Of a DNA stretch of 64,000 bases, positions 1 to 8,952 are shown piece by piece. The stretch covers positions 57,276 to 121,275 of the forward strand of contig NZ_BAUA01000008.1 in NCBI RefSeq assembly GCF_000710915.1, written 5' to 3'. This DNA comes from Nocardia brasiliensis IFM 10847 (lineage in GTDB: Bacteria > Actinomycetota > Actinomycetes > Mycobacteriales > Mycobacteriaceae). Both the position numbers and the translations under genes were made by a program. Below the pieces are notes generated by a model that worked only from the letters and a program-made list of their open reading frames with translations, was not told the DNA's origin and searched no databases. How positions within the stretch are numbered: position 1 is the first letter of the stretch; each line of letters starts with the position of its first letter.

Positions 1-1464
1 ACCAACGGTGAGATCGCCGTCGGGCCCGGCGCGGCGGGTACGGGAATCGCCGACCCGCGGCCGCAGGGCATGGGCAAACTGACCGGGCGCGTCACCTCGA
101 TCTGCGATCCGAAGGACCTGTACTGCTCGATCCAGAAGGGGGACAACCCGCTGCTCGGCGCGTTGGGTTCGATCTTGAGCAAGGCGCTGAGCGGCACCCT
201 GCCCGCCGACGCCGGTTTCCCGCTGGCCTCGGCGTTGACCGCCGACTTCTCGCGGGCCGATCTCCCGGGTCTGGCACCCGCGATCGCCGGACTGACCGCC
301 GCGCTGAGCGCCCCGGCGGGTGTCGATGTGGCGCGGGTGCGCACCAGCGCGGGCACGGTGCTGCACACCCTCACCCCGCTCGTCGATCTGCTCGGCTCGG
401 GTGCGGCGAATCCGGCTGCCACGGCCGAATTGTCGGCGGCGCCCGAGGGCACCGCGGACCGGCAGGCGGGCGAGGTGCTGTCCCGAGCGGCGCAGTCCAA
501 CCTGCCCGGTGTCGCCGCTGTGGTCGCGAAGGTCGCGGAGATCACGGACAAGATGCTGAGCCGCGGCGTGGGCGAACTCCGGCCGAGCGACCCGAAAGCG
601 CGGGCGCTGCGGGCCGCCGCCACGGCCGTCAGCGACCGCATCACGCCGCTGGCGGCCACGCCGCCCGAGGTGCTCGGCGCGGCGACCCGACCGCTGTCGC
701 TGCTCAAACCCACCGTGCTGGTCGATCAGGCCCTCGACGTCGCCACCGCGGTCACCGCCTTCGATCTCCCCGCGATCATCGCCAACCTGGCACTGCTGCC
801 CCAGCGGGTGATCGCGATGGACGCCGAGGGCGTGCACCAGGTCGCCAGCGCGTTGAGCGGCCAGTTGCAGCCGCTGGTCCGGCTCGTCGGCACCGTCGAT
901 CTCGGCTGGATCTCGCAGGTACTGGCGGTGCTGCCGGACGCGCTCGGCTTCACCGGCGTCGCCGCCACGGTGACCTCGATCCTGTCCGGGGTCGATATCA
1001 AGCGGCTCGCGGAACTCGTGGGCCGGATCCAGGACGTCGCGTGGTCGGTGCTGCAACGCTTGGTTCCGGCACCCGGGCAGGCTCCCGACCTGGTGGGCGC
1101 GGGCGTCGCGCTGTCCGGCCTGCTGCCGATCGGGCAGGACTTGGCCGCGGCGGCCGCTGATCTGCTCAGGCCCAAGCCGCGGCAGCAGCCGCCGAACGTG
1201 CTGGGCCGGCGCGCCGATGTCCCGGCCCGCTCCATCGCCGCGCCGGACATCACCGCCGACGACCCGATCGCGCCGTTCACCAGACTGCTGAGTTTCCGTG
1301 ACCTGAACCTGGGCACGCTCATCCGCGACGGGCTCAGTGCCGCAAGCTTTGTCGCGTCCGGGGCGCACACCAATTACGGCGCGCTGATCGTCGACGACTC
1401 CGGCCGCAACGCCGTGCAGTGGCTCGGCGACTGGATGAACCAGCGCATCGGGCGGGTCAAGTAG
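1..1464 (+). CDS. Cutinase family secreted hydrolase, C-terminal part
   Basis: The reading frame is open from base 1, so the 5' end lies outside the window. The first visible residues contain C-D-P-K-D-L-Y-C, which matches the cutinase disulfide and catalytic-aspartate motif (C-x3-D-x2-C). Near the C-terminus, G-A-H-T-N-Y matches the catalytic histidine segment of cutinases. The nucleophile serine must lie upstream and cannot be seen. About 400 residues of Ala/Leu/Val-rich sequence separate the Asp and His motifs. In ordinary cutinases they are close together, so this is a large insertion. The family hydrolyses ester bonds in cutin or lipids outside the cell. Family assignment is good; substrate is unknown. 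Confidence 0.75.
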   Translation, partial: TNGEIAVGPGAAGTGIADPRPQGMGKLTGRVTSICDPKDLYCSIQKGDNPLLGALGSILSKALSGTLPADAGFPLASALTADFSRADLPGLAPAIAGLTAALSAPAGVDVARVRTSAGTVLHTLTPLVDLLGSGAANPAATAELSAAPEGTADRQAGEVLSRAAQSNLPGVAAVVAKVAEITDKMLSRGVGELRPSDPKARALRAAATAVSDRITPLAATPPEVLGAATRPLSLLKPTVLVDQALDVATAVTAFDLPAIIANLALLPQRVIAMDAEGVHQVASALSGQLQPLVRLVGTVDLGWISQVLAVLPDALGFTGVAATVTSILSGVDIKRLAELVGRIQDVAWSVLQRLVPAPGQAPDLVGAGVALSGLLPIGQDLAAAAADLLRPKPRQQPPNVLGRRADVPARSIAAPDITADDPIAPFTRLLSFRDLNLGTLIRDGLSAASFVASGAHTNYGALIVDDSGRNAVQWLGDWMNQRIGRVK

Positions 1465-1473
1465 ATGGCGGGG

Positions 1474-3996
1474 TCAGTCCCGTACCGGCTCGATCCGTGC
1501 GGGCACATTCTTGTGCCAGGGTGTGCCCGCGAACCGGTCGCGTCGCTCGACAGAGGTCAATTCGTTTACGGCGACACCGGTTCGGATCGACTGCCCGCTG
1601 CCGTCGGTAGTGTCGAGGCCCATGCCGTTGGGCAGCGAGATATGACCCTGCTGCATCATGGCGCTGATCTCGACGATCGCCGTCGCCCGGCCGGTTTCGG
1701 TGACGACGGCGACGCGCGCTCCGTCGTCGAGAGCGAGTTCCCGGGCGTCGGCGGGGCTTATCCGTAGTTCGCCCGCGCCGCCGCGCCGCCGCCATTCGGG
1801 ATTGCGGATGATGGTGTTGGCGGTGAAGGAGCGTCGCTCACCCGCCGACAGCGTGAACGGATACTCCGCGGTGGTGAAAGCCGGTGGCGTGGTGCGCAAT
1901 TGATCGAGCTCGGCGAGCAGCTCCGGAATGTGCACGGTGAACCTGCGGTCTCGCCGTTTGACGTAGGCCCAGACGTCGTCCCAGGTGTCGACGGTGAACG
2001 TGACGCCGGCGTGCTGGGTCAGGACGGCCTCGAACAGCTGCTCGCCGGGCTCGATTCCGGTGCCGGTGAATCCCGCGCGGCGCACCGCGGCGGGGTTGGC
2101 GAACGCGCACAGGTGCGCGGCTCCCCACAGTGTCGCCGCGTTGGCCGCACCCGCGGGCAGATGTGGGCCGAGCGCCTCGTGCAGCAGATAGGGCGCGAGA
2201 TTCATCAGGGCGGGGTTACCCGCGACGGCACTGAAGAAGGTCAGGGCGAATTCGTCCTTACCGACCTTGCGCGCGAGGACGAGACGGTCGACCAGCGCCG
2301 GATCGACCAGTCCCAGTGCGCGAACGACGCCGGTGTAGATATCGGATTCGGCCCGCGTGCCCGGCAGCGGGGTGAGCACCGGCGGGCGCAGCTGAAAAGT
2401 GTTGTGCGGGAACTCGACATTGAAGAAGGTCGACTCCCACTTCTCGAACTGACTGCTCGCGGGCAGCACGTAGTCGGCGACCCGCGCCGTCTCTGTCATC
2501 GCCACATCGATCACCACCGACAGCTCGAGACTGCGCATCGCCTCGCGCATCCGCTCCGAATTCGCCAGCGAATGCACCGGATTGGAGCTATCGATCCAGA
2601 TCGCCCGGAAGCGATCCGGGTGATCGGTGAGGATTTCCTCGGTGATCGAGTTGGCGGGTACCAGTCCGGCGATGATGCGGGCGCCGGTGACCGGCGTCGT
2701 CTTGCCGCCCGCGGCGCTGCCACCGCCCAGCCCGCCGAGCCCGGCCGCGAGCGTCGGCACGGCGGTGCGCAGCAGCGTGCGAGTGAGTCGCCGGGTCGGT
2801 GCGGCCGTCACGGGCGCCGAAGCGAGAGTGGGCAGCAGCGCGGACAGAGCGGCTGCGCCGCGTGACATCGTTTCGGACGTCACCTTTTTCAGCTGCTTGC
2901 GGACACCCGCGGCGGGCTTGCCTTTCGGTGCACCGCCGGTGCCCGCGACCGCGGCGAAAGTCGAATGCAGATACATCGTGCCGGGGCGGCCGAAGTTGCC
3001 GGTGAGAATCCACAGCAGCTTGTTCAGGTACGACACCAGGGTGCTGTGCGGGGCCTGCTGGATGCCGAGGTCCTCGTAAGTGGTGGCGCTGCGGGCGGCG
3101 GCGAAGCGTCGAGTAGCGGTGCGCAGCAGGTCTTCCGGTACGCCGCAGTGCGCGGCGAACTCGGCTACCGGGATGGTGGCCAGCGCAGCGAGCACCGGCG
3201 CGACGTCGGTGGTGTGCTCGCGCAGGAATTCGTGATCGAGCAGATCCTCTTCGACCAGCACCGCCAGCATGGCCGAGACGCACCACGCGTCGGTGCCCGG
3301 CCGCACCTGGAGATGGAAATCCGCCATCTCCGCGGTCTCGCTGCGTCGCGGATCGATGACGATCATCGCCCGCTGCGGATCGGCGACTATGGCCTTCAGG
3401 GTGGGCCGTGCCCGCGGGAAACTGTGCGACTGCCACGGATTCTTACCGAGGAAGAGCACCACCTCGGCATGCTCGAAGTCGCCCTTGGTGTGGCCGCCGT
3501 ACAGCTTGCCGTCCACCCACATCTCGCCGGTCTTCTCCTGTGCCAGCGCGTTCGAGTAGTACTTCGCGCCGAGCGCCGCCATCAGTGACTTGCCGTACGC
3601 GCCGCCGAGGTGATTGCCTTGTCCGCCACCGCCGTAGAAGAAGATCTTGTCGCCGCCGTACTCGCGCCGGACCGCCAGCAGCTTCGCGGCGATCTCGGAA
3701 ATCGCTGTCTCCCAAGTGATTTCCTCGTAGGTGCCGTCATCGCGGCGGCGCAGGGGAGTGGTGATCCGGTGCCTGCCGTTCTGATAGAAGTCGAGGCGCA
3801 GGGCCTTTTCGCAGGTATAGCCGCCGGAGGCGGGGTGCTCCTTGTCACCGCGGATCCGGCTCAGCTTGCGGTCGTCGAGTTGGATCTCGATACCGCAGTT
3901 GCACTCGCACAGGATGCAGGCGGACTTGTGCCACGCGTCCGCGGCGGGACCGGCGGACTGCTCGGACTCTGGGCGACGCGTCTGCTCTGCGGACAC
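1474..3996 (-). CDS. Molybdopterin-dependent oxidoreductase with an N-terminal 4Fe-4S site
   Basis: An 840-residue protein of the formate dehydrogenase/nitrate reductase (DMSO reductase) superfamily. Residues about 28-64 hold C-x2-C-x3-C followed some 27 residues later by a fourth Cys, the 4Fe-4S motif. The molybdopterin oxidoreductase domain follows, with a G-G-G-G-Q-G stretch, and the C-terminal 120 residues look like the MGD-binding beta-barrel (LRISPADARELAL, SLPNGMGLDT). I saw no obvious Cys or SeCys metal ligand in the region around residue 140. Start is GTG preceded by AGGAGGA at a good distance. No electron-transfer partner subunits are adjacent. The gene converges on the cutinase with a 9-nt gap. 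Substrate unknown. Confidence 0.9.
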   Translation of the reverse strand: MSAEQTRRPESEQSAGPAADAWHKSACILCECNCGIEIQLDDRKLSRIRGDKEHPASGGYTCEKALRLDFYQNGRHRITTPLRRRDDGTYEEITWETAISEIAAKLLAVRREYGGDKIFFYGGGGQGNHLGGAYGKSLMAALGAKYYSNALAQEKTGEMWVDGKLYGGHTKGDFEHAEVVLFLGKNPWQSHSFPRARPTLKAIVADPQRAMIVIDPRRSETAEMADFHLQVRPGTDAWCVSAMLAVLVEEDLLDHEFLREHTTDVAPVLAALATIPVAEFAAHCGVPEDLLRTATRRFAAARSATTYEDLGIQQAPHSTLVSYLNKLLWILTGNFGRPGTMYLHSTFAAVAGTGGAPKGKPAAGVRKQLKKVTSETMSRGAAALSALLPTLASAPVTAAPTRRLTRTLLRTAVPTLAAGLGGLGGGSAAGGKTTPVTGARIIAGLVPANSITEEILTDHPDRFRAIWIDSSNPVHSLANSERMREAMRSLELSVVIDVAMTETARVADYVLPASSQFEKWESTFFNVEFPHNTFQLRPPVLTPLPGTRAESDIYTGVVRALGLVDPALVDRLVLARKVGKDEFALTFFSAVAGNPALMNLAPYLLHEALGPHLPAGAANAATLWGAAHLCAFANPAAVRRAGFTGTGIEPGEQLFEAVLTQHAGVTFTVDTWDDVWAYVKRRDRRFTVHIPELLAELDQLRTTPPAFTTAEYPFTLSAGERRSFTANTIIRNPEWRRRGGAGELRISPADARELALDDGARVAVVTETGRATAIVEISAMMQQGHISLPNGMGLDTTDGSGQSIRTGVAVNELTSVERRDRFAGTPWHKNVPARIEPVRD

Positions 3997-4218
3997 GGAT
4001 TCCTCCTGCGATGGGCCTCGTACACGATTACTCGCTGCCGGAGCATGAATAGACCGATCGTACTACCAAGAATCTGCTTGTTACAAGCGGTAACGCATAT
4101 GTCCGCTGGGTGGGCGCAAGAACTGATCGAGGGCGGGCAATTCCGTGCATAGTGCCCGGTGCAGTCGCGGCGATAGGTTCGAGCCGGTACCACAACTCGC
4201 GCAGGCGGAAGGAGTCTC

Positions 4219-4668
4219 ATGAGGCAGAGCTACGATGCGACCGCGACCGCGGCCGCGCCGCCCGCCGTGGTCTGGGCCCTGCTGATCGATGCCCGGACCT
4301 GGCCCGTCTGGTCGACGGTGGACAGCTTGGAAGTCGAACGTTCCCGCGGGCTCGACCGTGACGGCCGCGATCCGGTCGGTGCGGTACGGGCGTTCCGCAC
4401 CGGGCGCGTCGTGACCGGGGAACGGCTCACAGGCCTCATCGAAGAGCAACAGCTGACCTACGAGGACGCGTTCAACCCGGCCCTGCGCGACTACCGCGCG
4501 GTCATCGACCTGACCGGTACGCCCGGGGGCCACACGACCATTCACTGGCACGGCACCTACACCCCTCGGTGGGGTATGGGTTGGCTGATGAAGCGAACCA
4601 TGCAGCGCGTGATGCAGCAGATGGCCGACGGCCTCGCCGCGCATGCCGCGCGGCTCGCGACGAAGTGA
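4219..4668 (+). CDS. SRPBCC (START-like) family protein
   Basis: A 149-residue protein with the typical SRPBCC layout. An N-terminal strand is followed by A-P-P-A-V-V-W-A-L-L and a W-P-V-W motif. The middle is beta-rich, and a long C-terminal helix (about 118-147) closes the hydrophobic pocket. These proteins bind or act on small hydrophobic ligands; in actinobacteria they are annotated as polyketide cyclase/dehydratase-like, mostly without known substrate. The ATG is preceded by GGAAGGAG. It is transcribed divergently from the molybdopterin oxidoreductase and converges on rbsD. Confidence 0.8.
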   Translation: MRQSYDATATAAAPPAVVWALLIDARTWPVWSTVDSLEVERSRGLDRDGRDPVGAVRAFRTGRVVTGERLTGLIEEQQLTYEDAFNPALRDYRAVIDLTGTPGGHTTIHWHGTYTPRWGMGWLMKRTMQRVMQQMADGLAAHAARLATK

Positions 4669-4677
4669 GCATCGCCG

Positions 4678-5064
4678 TTACAGCCAGGGCACGCCCGCGC
4701 GGAACAGCACGTTGGCGTAGGGGCGGGCCTCGCCGGTGCGAACCACGAAGCGGCACTGCCCGATTCGTTGTTTGAACACTTCGTGGTCGAGCAGTTCGGC
4801 GTCGAGCCGCTCGAGCAGGTCCGCCGCCTCCCGGTTGGTCGCGGTGACCTCGGCGCTGCCCCACGCCGCCTCGACGGTGACCTCGTCCAGGATCAGCTCG
4901 ACCACCTGCGCGAAACGGGGCAGCCCGTAGCTGATTCCGAGATCGATGACGCGGACGCCGGGCGGCACCGGAAGTCCGGAGTCGCTCACCGCGAAGGTGT
5001 CGGTGTGGCGTAGGGCGACCAGGGCCGAGATCAGCTCGGCGTGGACCAGACCGCTTGTGCGCAT
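4678..5064 (-). CDS. rbsD: D-ribose pyranase RbsD
   Basis: A 128-residue RbsD/FucU family mutarotase that interconverts pyranose and furanose forms of ribose before phosphorylation. Family features are visible: an N-terminal helix with the conserved His of H-A-E-L, L-R-H-T-D, D-S-G-L-P-V-P-P-G near residue 30, and a C-terminal Y-A-N-V-L-F. Length fits the family. It is the last gene of the ribose operon, 9 nt after rbsK, with AGGAAA before the ATG. Context (ribokinase and sugar ABC transporter) supports ribose or a related pentose. Confidence 0.9.
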   Translation of the reverse strand: MRTSGLVHAELISALVALRHTDTFAVSDSGLPVPPGVRVIDLGISYGLPRFAQVVELILDEVTVEAAWGSAEVTATNREAADLLERLDAELLDHEVFKQRIGQCRFVVRTGEARPYANVLFRAGVPWL

Positions 5065-5073
5065 GAGGGTTTC

Positions 5074-6042
5074 CTATCTCGGCGGAAGGGGGCTCGCGGC
5101 CGGGTCCGGCAGGTCGAGCGGAACGGGGCGCGGCACCGTGGCCAGCGCGCCGATGATCTGCGGTCGCGTCGGATAGGACGCGTGCGTTCCGGGTGATCGG
5201 ACCGACAGCGCCGCGGCGGCGGTGGCGTAGGTGACGGCGGCATCGAGGTCGAGCCCGTCGGCGAGGGCGGCGCAGAGAGCGCCGACGAAGGCGTCACCGG
5301 CTCCGGTGGAGTCCACTGAGTCCACTTGTGGCGCTTCGTGATACGTGAGGGACGAACCGTCGCGTGCGGCGACGGAACCGGCCGCCCCCAAGGTCGCGAC
5401 TACCGAGTGCGCGCCCCGCAGACACAGCGAGCGCGCGGCCCGGGCGGCCTGATCCCGGTCGCCGGTCGGTAGTCCGCTGATCAGCGCCAGCTCGTGCTCG
5501 TTCACCACCAGCGGGTCGCACCGGCGCAGCAACGCGTCGTCGAGTGCCGCGGCCGGCGCGGCATTGAGCACGAATCGGCGCGCGCGGCTCGCCGCCCAGG
5601 CGACCACGGCGAGCGGGATCTCCAGTTGCGCCACCACGACATCGGCGCCGGACAGCAGCGCGGCCTCCGGCATGGTGTCCAGGACGGCGGCGGGTTCCCA
5701 GTGGTAGTTGGCGGCGGGGTCCACCACGATCTGGTTCTCACCCGCCGCCACCGTGATGTAGGCCGTCCCGGTCCGGGCGCCCGGAACCGCACGCAGCGTG
5801 GCCGATTCGATGCCGGTCAGGGCGTCCCGGCAGCGCGACAGGGTCCCGTCACTGCCGATTCGCCCGACGAACTGCACCTGCGCGCCCGCCTTCGCCGCGG
5901 CCACCGCCTGGTTGGATCCCTTGCCGCCCAAGTTGGTTCGCGCGGCGACGGCCAAGACCGTCTCGCCGGGACCCGGCAGCGCGGGCACCTCGCAGACGAT
6001 GTCCTGATTGATCGAGCCGATCACCGCGACCTGACCCGTCAC
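5074..6042 (-). CDS. rbsK: Ribokinase (PfkB family)
   Basis: A 322-residue PfkB-family kinase that phosphorylates ribose at O5 in the cytoplasm. The N-terminus reads VIGSINQDIVC, followed by the sugar-binding G-G-K-G-S-N-Q-A motif at about 39-46. The ATP/catalytic signature D-S-T-G-A-G-D-A-F-V-G-A lies near residue 250, with the catalytic Asp inside it. The C-terminal 20 residues are Pro/Ala-rich and look dispensable. GTG start overlaps the stop of the ATPase gene by 4 nt (GTGA), with GGAGG upstream, so it is translationally coupled. The substrate is inferred from the operon. Confidence 0.9.
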   Translation of the reverse strand: MTGQVAVIGSINQDIVCEVPALPGPGETVLAVAARTNLGGKGSNQAVAAAKAGAQVQFVGRIGSDGTLSRCRDALTGIESATLRAVPGARTGTAYITVAAGENQIVVDPAANYHWEPAAVLDTMPEAALLSGADVVVAQLEIPLAVVAWAASRARRFVLNAAPAAALDDALLRRCDPLVVNEHELALISGLPTGDRDQAARAARSLCLRGAHSVVATLGAAGSVAARDGSSLTYHEAPQVDSVDSTGAGDAFVGALCAALADGLDLDAAVTYATAAAALSVRSPGTHASYPTRPQIIGALATVPRPVPLDLPDPAASPLPPR

Positions 6043-6824
6043 GACACCTCCGTCTTCGTGGCGGCACTCGCCTCCAGATTGCCCTGTGCGGCACCGGTGA
6101 TCAGCGCGACCAGCCGGTCGCCGTCGATCTCGCGCACCGGGTGCGCGGCCACCGAGCGGCCGCGCCGCAGCACGACGACGTTGTCGCAGATCCGCATGAC
6201 CTGCGCGAGGTCGTGACTGATGATCAGCACGGTGACCCCGCGATCGCGCAGTCCGCGCACCAGCTTCTCCACCGCGGCGGTCTCCCGCACGCCGAGCGCG
6301 GCCGTCGGCTCGTCCATGATCACCATGGCCTTGCCCCAGGCGACCGCTCGCGCGATCGCGATGCTCTGGCGCTGACCGCCGCTCATCCGGCGCACCGTGG
6401 TCCGGACCGAGGGGACGTCCACGTCGAGATCGCGCAGGATGTCCCCGCTCCGCGCGATCATCGCCGTGCGATTGAGAATCTTCAGCGGCCAGATCCGGTG
6501 CACGAGTTCACGATTCAGGAACAGGTTTTGCCAGACCGTCAGATCGTCGATCAGTGCGAGGTCCTGGTAGACCGTCTCGATGCCCATCCTCCTGGCGTCC
6601 TCCGGCGATCCGAGCCGCACTGGTGCACCGCGGAACAGGATCTCCCCGGTATCGGGCGGGTGCACGCCGGTGAGACAGCGCACCAGGGTGGACTTGCCCG
6701 CGCCGTTGTCCCCGACCAACGCGGTCACCTCGCCCTCGGGGATGGTCAGGCTGACGCCGTCGAGTGCACGGACGGAATCGAACGACTTGGTGAGGCCGTG
6801 CGCCTCCAACATCGGCTTGGTCAT
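6039..6824 (-). CDS. Ribose-type sugar ABC transporter ATP-binding protein
   Basis: A 261-residue ATPase that energises sugar import. It has Walker A (GDNGAGKST, about 37-45), the Q-loop, the signature M-S-G-G-Q-R-Q, Walker B (MVIMDEPTAALG) and the H-loop (ISHDL). Unlike E. coli RbsA or XylG, which fuse two nucleotide-binding domains (about 500 residues), this has a single domain, as in FrcA-type systems, and presumably works as a homodimer. I chose the ATG 8 nt after the permease stop; the same frame is open further upstream but lies over the permease gene. Confidence 0.9.
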   Translation of the reverse strand: MTKPMLEAHGLTKSFDSVRALDGVSLTIPEGEVTALVGDNGAGKSTLVRCLTGVHPPDTGEILFRGAPVRLGSPEDARRMGIETVYQDLALIDDLTVWQNLFLNRELVHRIWPLKILNRTAMIARSGDILRDLDVDVPSVRTTVRRMSGGQRQSIAIARAVAWGKAMVIMDEPTAALGVRETAAVEKLVRGLRDRGVTVLIISHDLAQVMRICDNVVVLRRGRSVAAHPVREIDGDRLVALITGAAQGNLEASAATKTEVS

Positions 6825-6832
6825 CACATCAA

Positions 6833-7798
6833 CTACTTTCGGAAGCGCGAGATCGCCGCTGCGAGCAGCAGTACCGCGCCCACCGCGACCGGTTGGTAGT
6901 ACTGCGAGATCCCGAGAATGGTGAACCCGTTGATCAGCGACGTGAAAAGGACCGCGCCGCAGACGGTACCGAGGACCGAGGCCTTGCCGCCGCTGAGCGA
7001 GGATCCGCCGAGCACCACGGCCGCAATGGAACTCAGCAGGTAGGTGGTCTGCAGCGAGGGGTCCGCGCCGCCGTTGCGCGCGACCAGCATGACACCGGCG
7101 ACGCCGCACAGCAGCCCGCACGCGAGGTAGGCGATCAACCGGATGCGTTGCACCGGAATGCCGGTCTCGCGCGCGGAGTCGATATTGCCGCCGGTGGCGA
7201 GCAGGTGGGTGCCCAGCCGCGTCCGGAACAGGATGCCCGCCACGCCGAGCGCCGCGACCAGTGCCAGCAGCCAGAACCAGCGGAACGGGCCCGCCCCGTC
7301 GAGCGCGAGGCTTTGCAGGAAGGGCGAATTCACGGCGACGCTGTTGCCGCTGGTGAGCAGGAGGGTGCAGCCGCTGAGCACGCTCAGTGTGCCGAGCGTG
7401 ACCACGAAATCGGTCATCTGGAACCGGCCGATCAGCACGCCGTTGACCACCCCGACGACCAGCCCGCCCGCGATCGCGGCCACGATGCCGACGGTCACCG
7501 GATACCCGTGGCTGGTCAGATAGCCGAGCAGGGCCGCCGACCACGGCAGCGTGGCGCCGACCGAAAGATCGATGCCGCCGACGACCACGGCGAACTGCTG
7601 GCCGAGCGCGAGCACCGTCAGAATCGTCGAGGCGACGAGCAGGTCGTCGATGTTACTGGCGGTCAAGAAGTTCGGGGTGGCGATGAAGAACGCCACCCAC
7701 ACCAGGACCAGGGCGATGGGCGCGGCGAACTCGGCGAGGCGGGCGGAGACGCGCCGGTCGCCACCCCGGTCGGCGGCGACGGCGGCGACACCGCTCAC
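6833..7798 (-). CDS. Ribose-type sugar ABC transporter permease
   Basis: A 321-residue membrane protein of the BPD_transp_2 (RbsC/FrcC) family with about 8-10 hydrophobic segments. The conserved G-G-I-D-L-S-V-G motif follows the second helix, and T-G-G-N-I-D-S-A-R-E-T-G-I lies in the cytoplasmic loop that contacts the ATPase. GTG start overlaps the binding-protein stop by 4 nt (GTGA), giving the N-terminus M-S-G-V-A-A-V. It forms the translocation pore for the sugar delivered by the lipoprotein. Confidence 0.92.
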   Translation of the reverse strand: MSGVAAVAADRGGDRRVSARLAEFAAPIALVLVWVAFFIATPNFLTASNIDDLLVASTILTVLALGQQFAVVVGGIDLSVGATLPWSAALLGYLTSHGYPVTVGIVAAIAGGLVVGVVNGVLIGRFQMTDFVVTLGTLSVLSGCTLLLTSGNSVAVNSPFLQSLALDGAGPFRWFWLLALVAALGVAGILFRTRLGTHLLATGGNIDSARETGIPVQRIRLIAYLACGLLCGVAGVMLVARNGGADPSLQTTYLLSSIAAVVLGGSSLSGGKASVLGTVCGAVLFTSLINGFTILGISQYYQPVAVGAVLLLAAAISRFRK

Positions 7799-8811
7799 TT
7801 GTTCACCAGTCCGGCGAGCGGATTGTCGAATGCGGTGATGGGCCGGGGGAATGCGGCGATCTGCTGCTCGACGTTGTCTTTGCCGATGAACGCGATCGGG
7901 GCGACCACGCGCGCCGGAATATCCTTCCCCTGGTGCTCGGCGAGGCACGCCTGCACCGCGAGTTCGCCTTCCGCATAAGGATATTGGGTGACCGTGCCGT
8001 ACAGCGTGCCCGCCTTGACCGCCTCGAGGGCGGCTTGGATGCCGTCCACCGAGATCACCTTGATCTGGCCGGTGCGGCCGGCGTTCTTGATCGCCTGGGC
8101 GGCGCCGAGGCCCATCGTGTCGTTGGCGGCGAAGATGCCGGTGATATCGGGGTGCGCCTTCAGGATCGCCTCGGTGACCGTGAGGCCCTTGTCCTGCTCG
8201 TAGTCGGCGGGGGTGCGCTGCACGATCTCCAGCTTGCCCGCGACCGCGTCGGTGAAGCCCTTGTCCCGGTTGATGCCGTTCTGCTCCCCGGCGATGCCCT
8301 GCAGCACAACCACTTTCCCGGTGCCGCCCAGCGCCTCCAGCATCTTCTCCGCCGCGATCCGGCCCGCGGCCAGATTGTCGGAGCCGATGAAGCTCGCGTA
8401 CTCGACACCCGCTTGTTTCGAGGCTTCGGCGTCGATCTGGGTGTCCAGGTTGAGGATCGGAATGTTCTTGCGGGCCACCGGGACCAGCGGCGTGATCACG
8501 TTGGTGCCGTTGACCGGTACGACCGCGAAACAGTCGTAGCCCTGGGCCGCGAGGGTGGAGATCTGAGCGTTCTCGCCGTCGGCGTCGGTCTCGGACTGTC
8601 CGGCCTGCACCGCGACGTCGACCCCGAGCCGCGCGCCCTCGGCCTTCGCGCCGTCGCGCAGCGCGGCCCAGTAGGGGTTGGTGAAGTTGCGCGTGACGAC
8701 CGCGATCTTGAAATCGGACGACGCGTCCTCGCCCCGGCCGCAGCCTGCGGTGAGCGCGACCGCGCTGACGAGGGCCATGCCGGCGACCGCGTACCTGAAT
8801 CGTGAGTTCAT
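7795..8811 (-). CDS. Ribose-type sugar-binding lipoprotein
   Basis: A 338-residue periplasmic-binding-protein family 1/4 member. The signal peptide ends in a lipobox (L-T-A-G-C, Cys24), so it should be tethered outside the membrane. The mature part begins with IAVVTRNFTNPYWAAL, typical of RbsB-like proteins. It also has N-L-D-T-Q-I, F-A-A-N-D-T-M-G-L-G and Q-Y-P-Y-A-E-G hinge and ligand motifs. It is the first gene of the ribose operon and lies directly behind the palindromic operator region shared with the LacI regulator. Confidence 0.93.
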   Translation of the reverse strand: MNSRFRYAVAGMALVSAVALTAGCGRGEDASSDFKIAVVTRNFTNPYWAALRDGAKAEGARLGVDVAVQAGQSETDADGENAQISTLAAQGYDCFAVVPVNGTNVITPLVPVARKNIPILNLDTQIDAEASKQAGVEYASFIGSDNLAAGRIAAEKMLEALGGTGKVVVLQGIAGEQNGINRDKGFTDAVAGKLEIVQRTPADYEQDKGLTVTEAILKAHPDITGIFAANDTMGLGAAQAIKNAGRTGQIKVISVDGIQAALEAVKAGTLYGTVTQYPYAEGELAVQACLAEHQGKDIPARVVAPIAFIGKDNVEQQIAAFPRPITAFDNPLAGLVNK

Positions 8812-8846
8812 CTGGTGTTCGACCTATCCTGGGCTCATTCTCAACT

Positions 8847-8866
8847 CGTGTTGACAACACGTGTTG
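8847..8866. promoter_or_regulatory. Overlapping palindromes, probable LacI-family operator
   Basis: CGTGTTGACAACACG (8847-8861) is a perfect 7-bp inverted repeat around one base. CAACACGTGTTG (8855-8866) is a second perfect palindrome that shares its right arm. The element sits between the divergent sugar operon and the LacI regulator, 36 nt from the start codon of the binding protein. Position and symmetry suit a LacI-type operator; binding is inferred. Confidence 0.7.
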
Positions 8867-8876
8867 ATGTGTAGTG

Positions 8877-8892
8877 TGTGACCTGTGTCACG
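8877..8892. promoter_or_regulatory. CRP-like inverted repeat in the ribose regulatory region
   Basis: TGTGA-N6-TCACG (8877-8892) is very close to the CRP/FNR-family consensus TGTGA-N6-TCACA and contains the perfect arms GTGAC/GTCAC. It lies between the LacI-type palindromes and the regulator start. A role in cAMP-type control of sugar uptake is an inference. Confidence 0.4.
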
Positions 8893-8952
8893 AGCTGTCA
8901 AGGGTCTTCCGGCCAGTTCGCGAGAATGGCAAGGCAGACAGGAGAAATCGCG

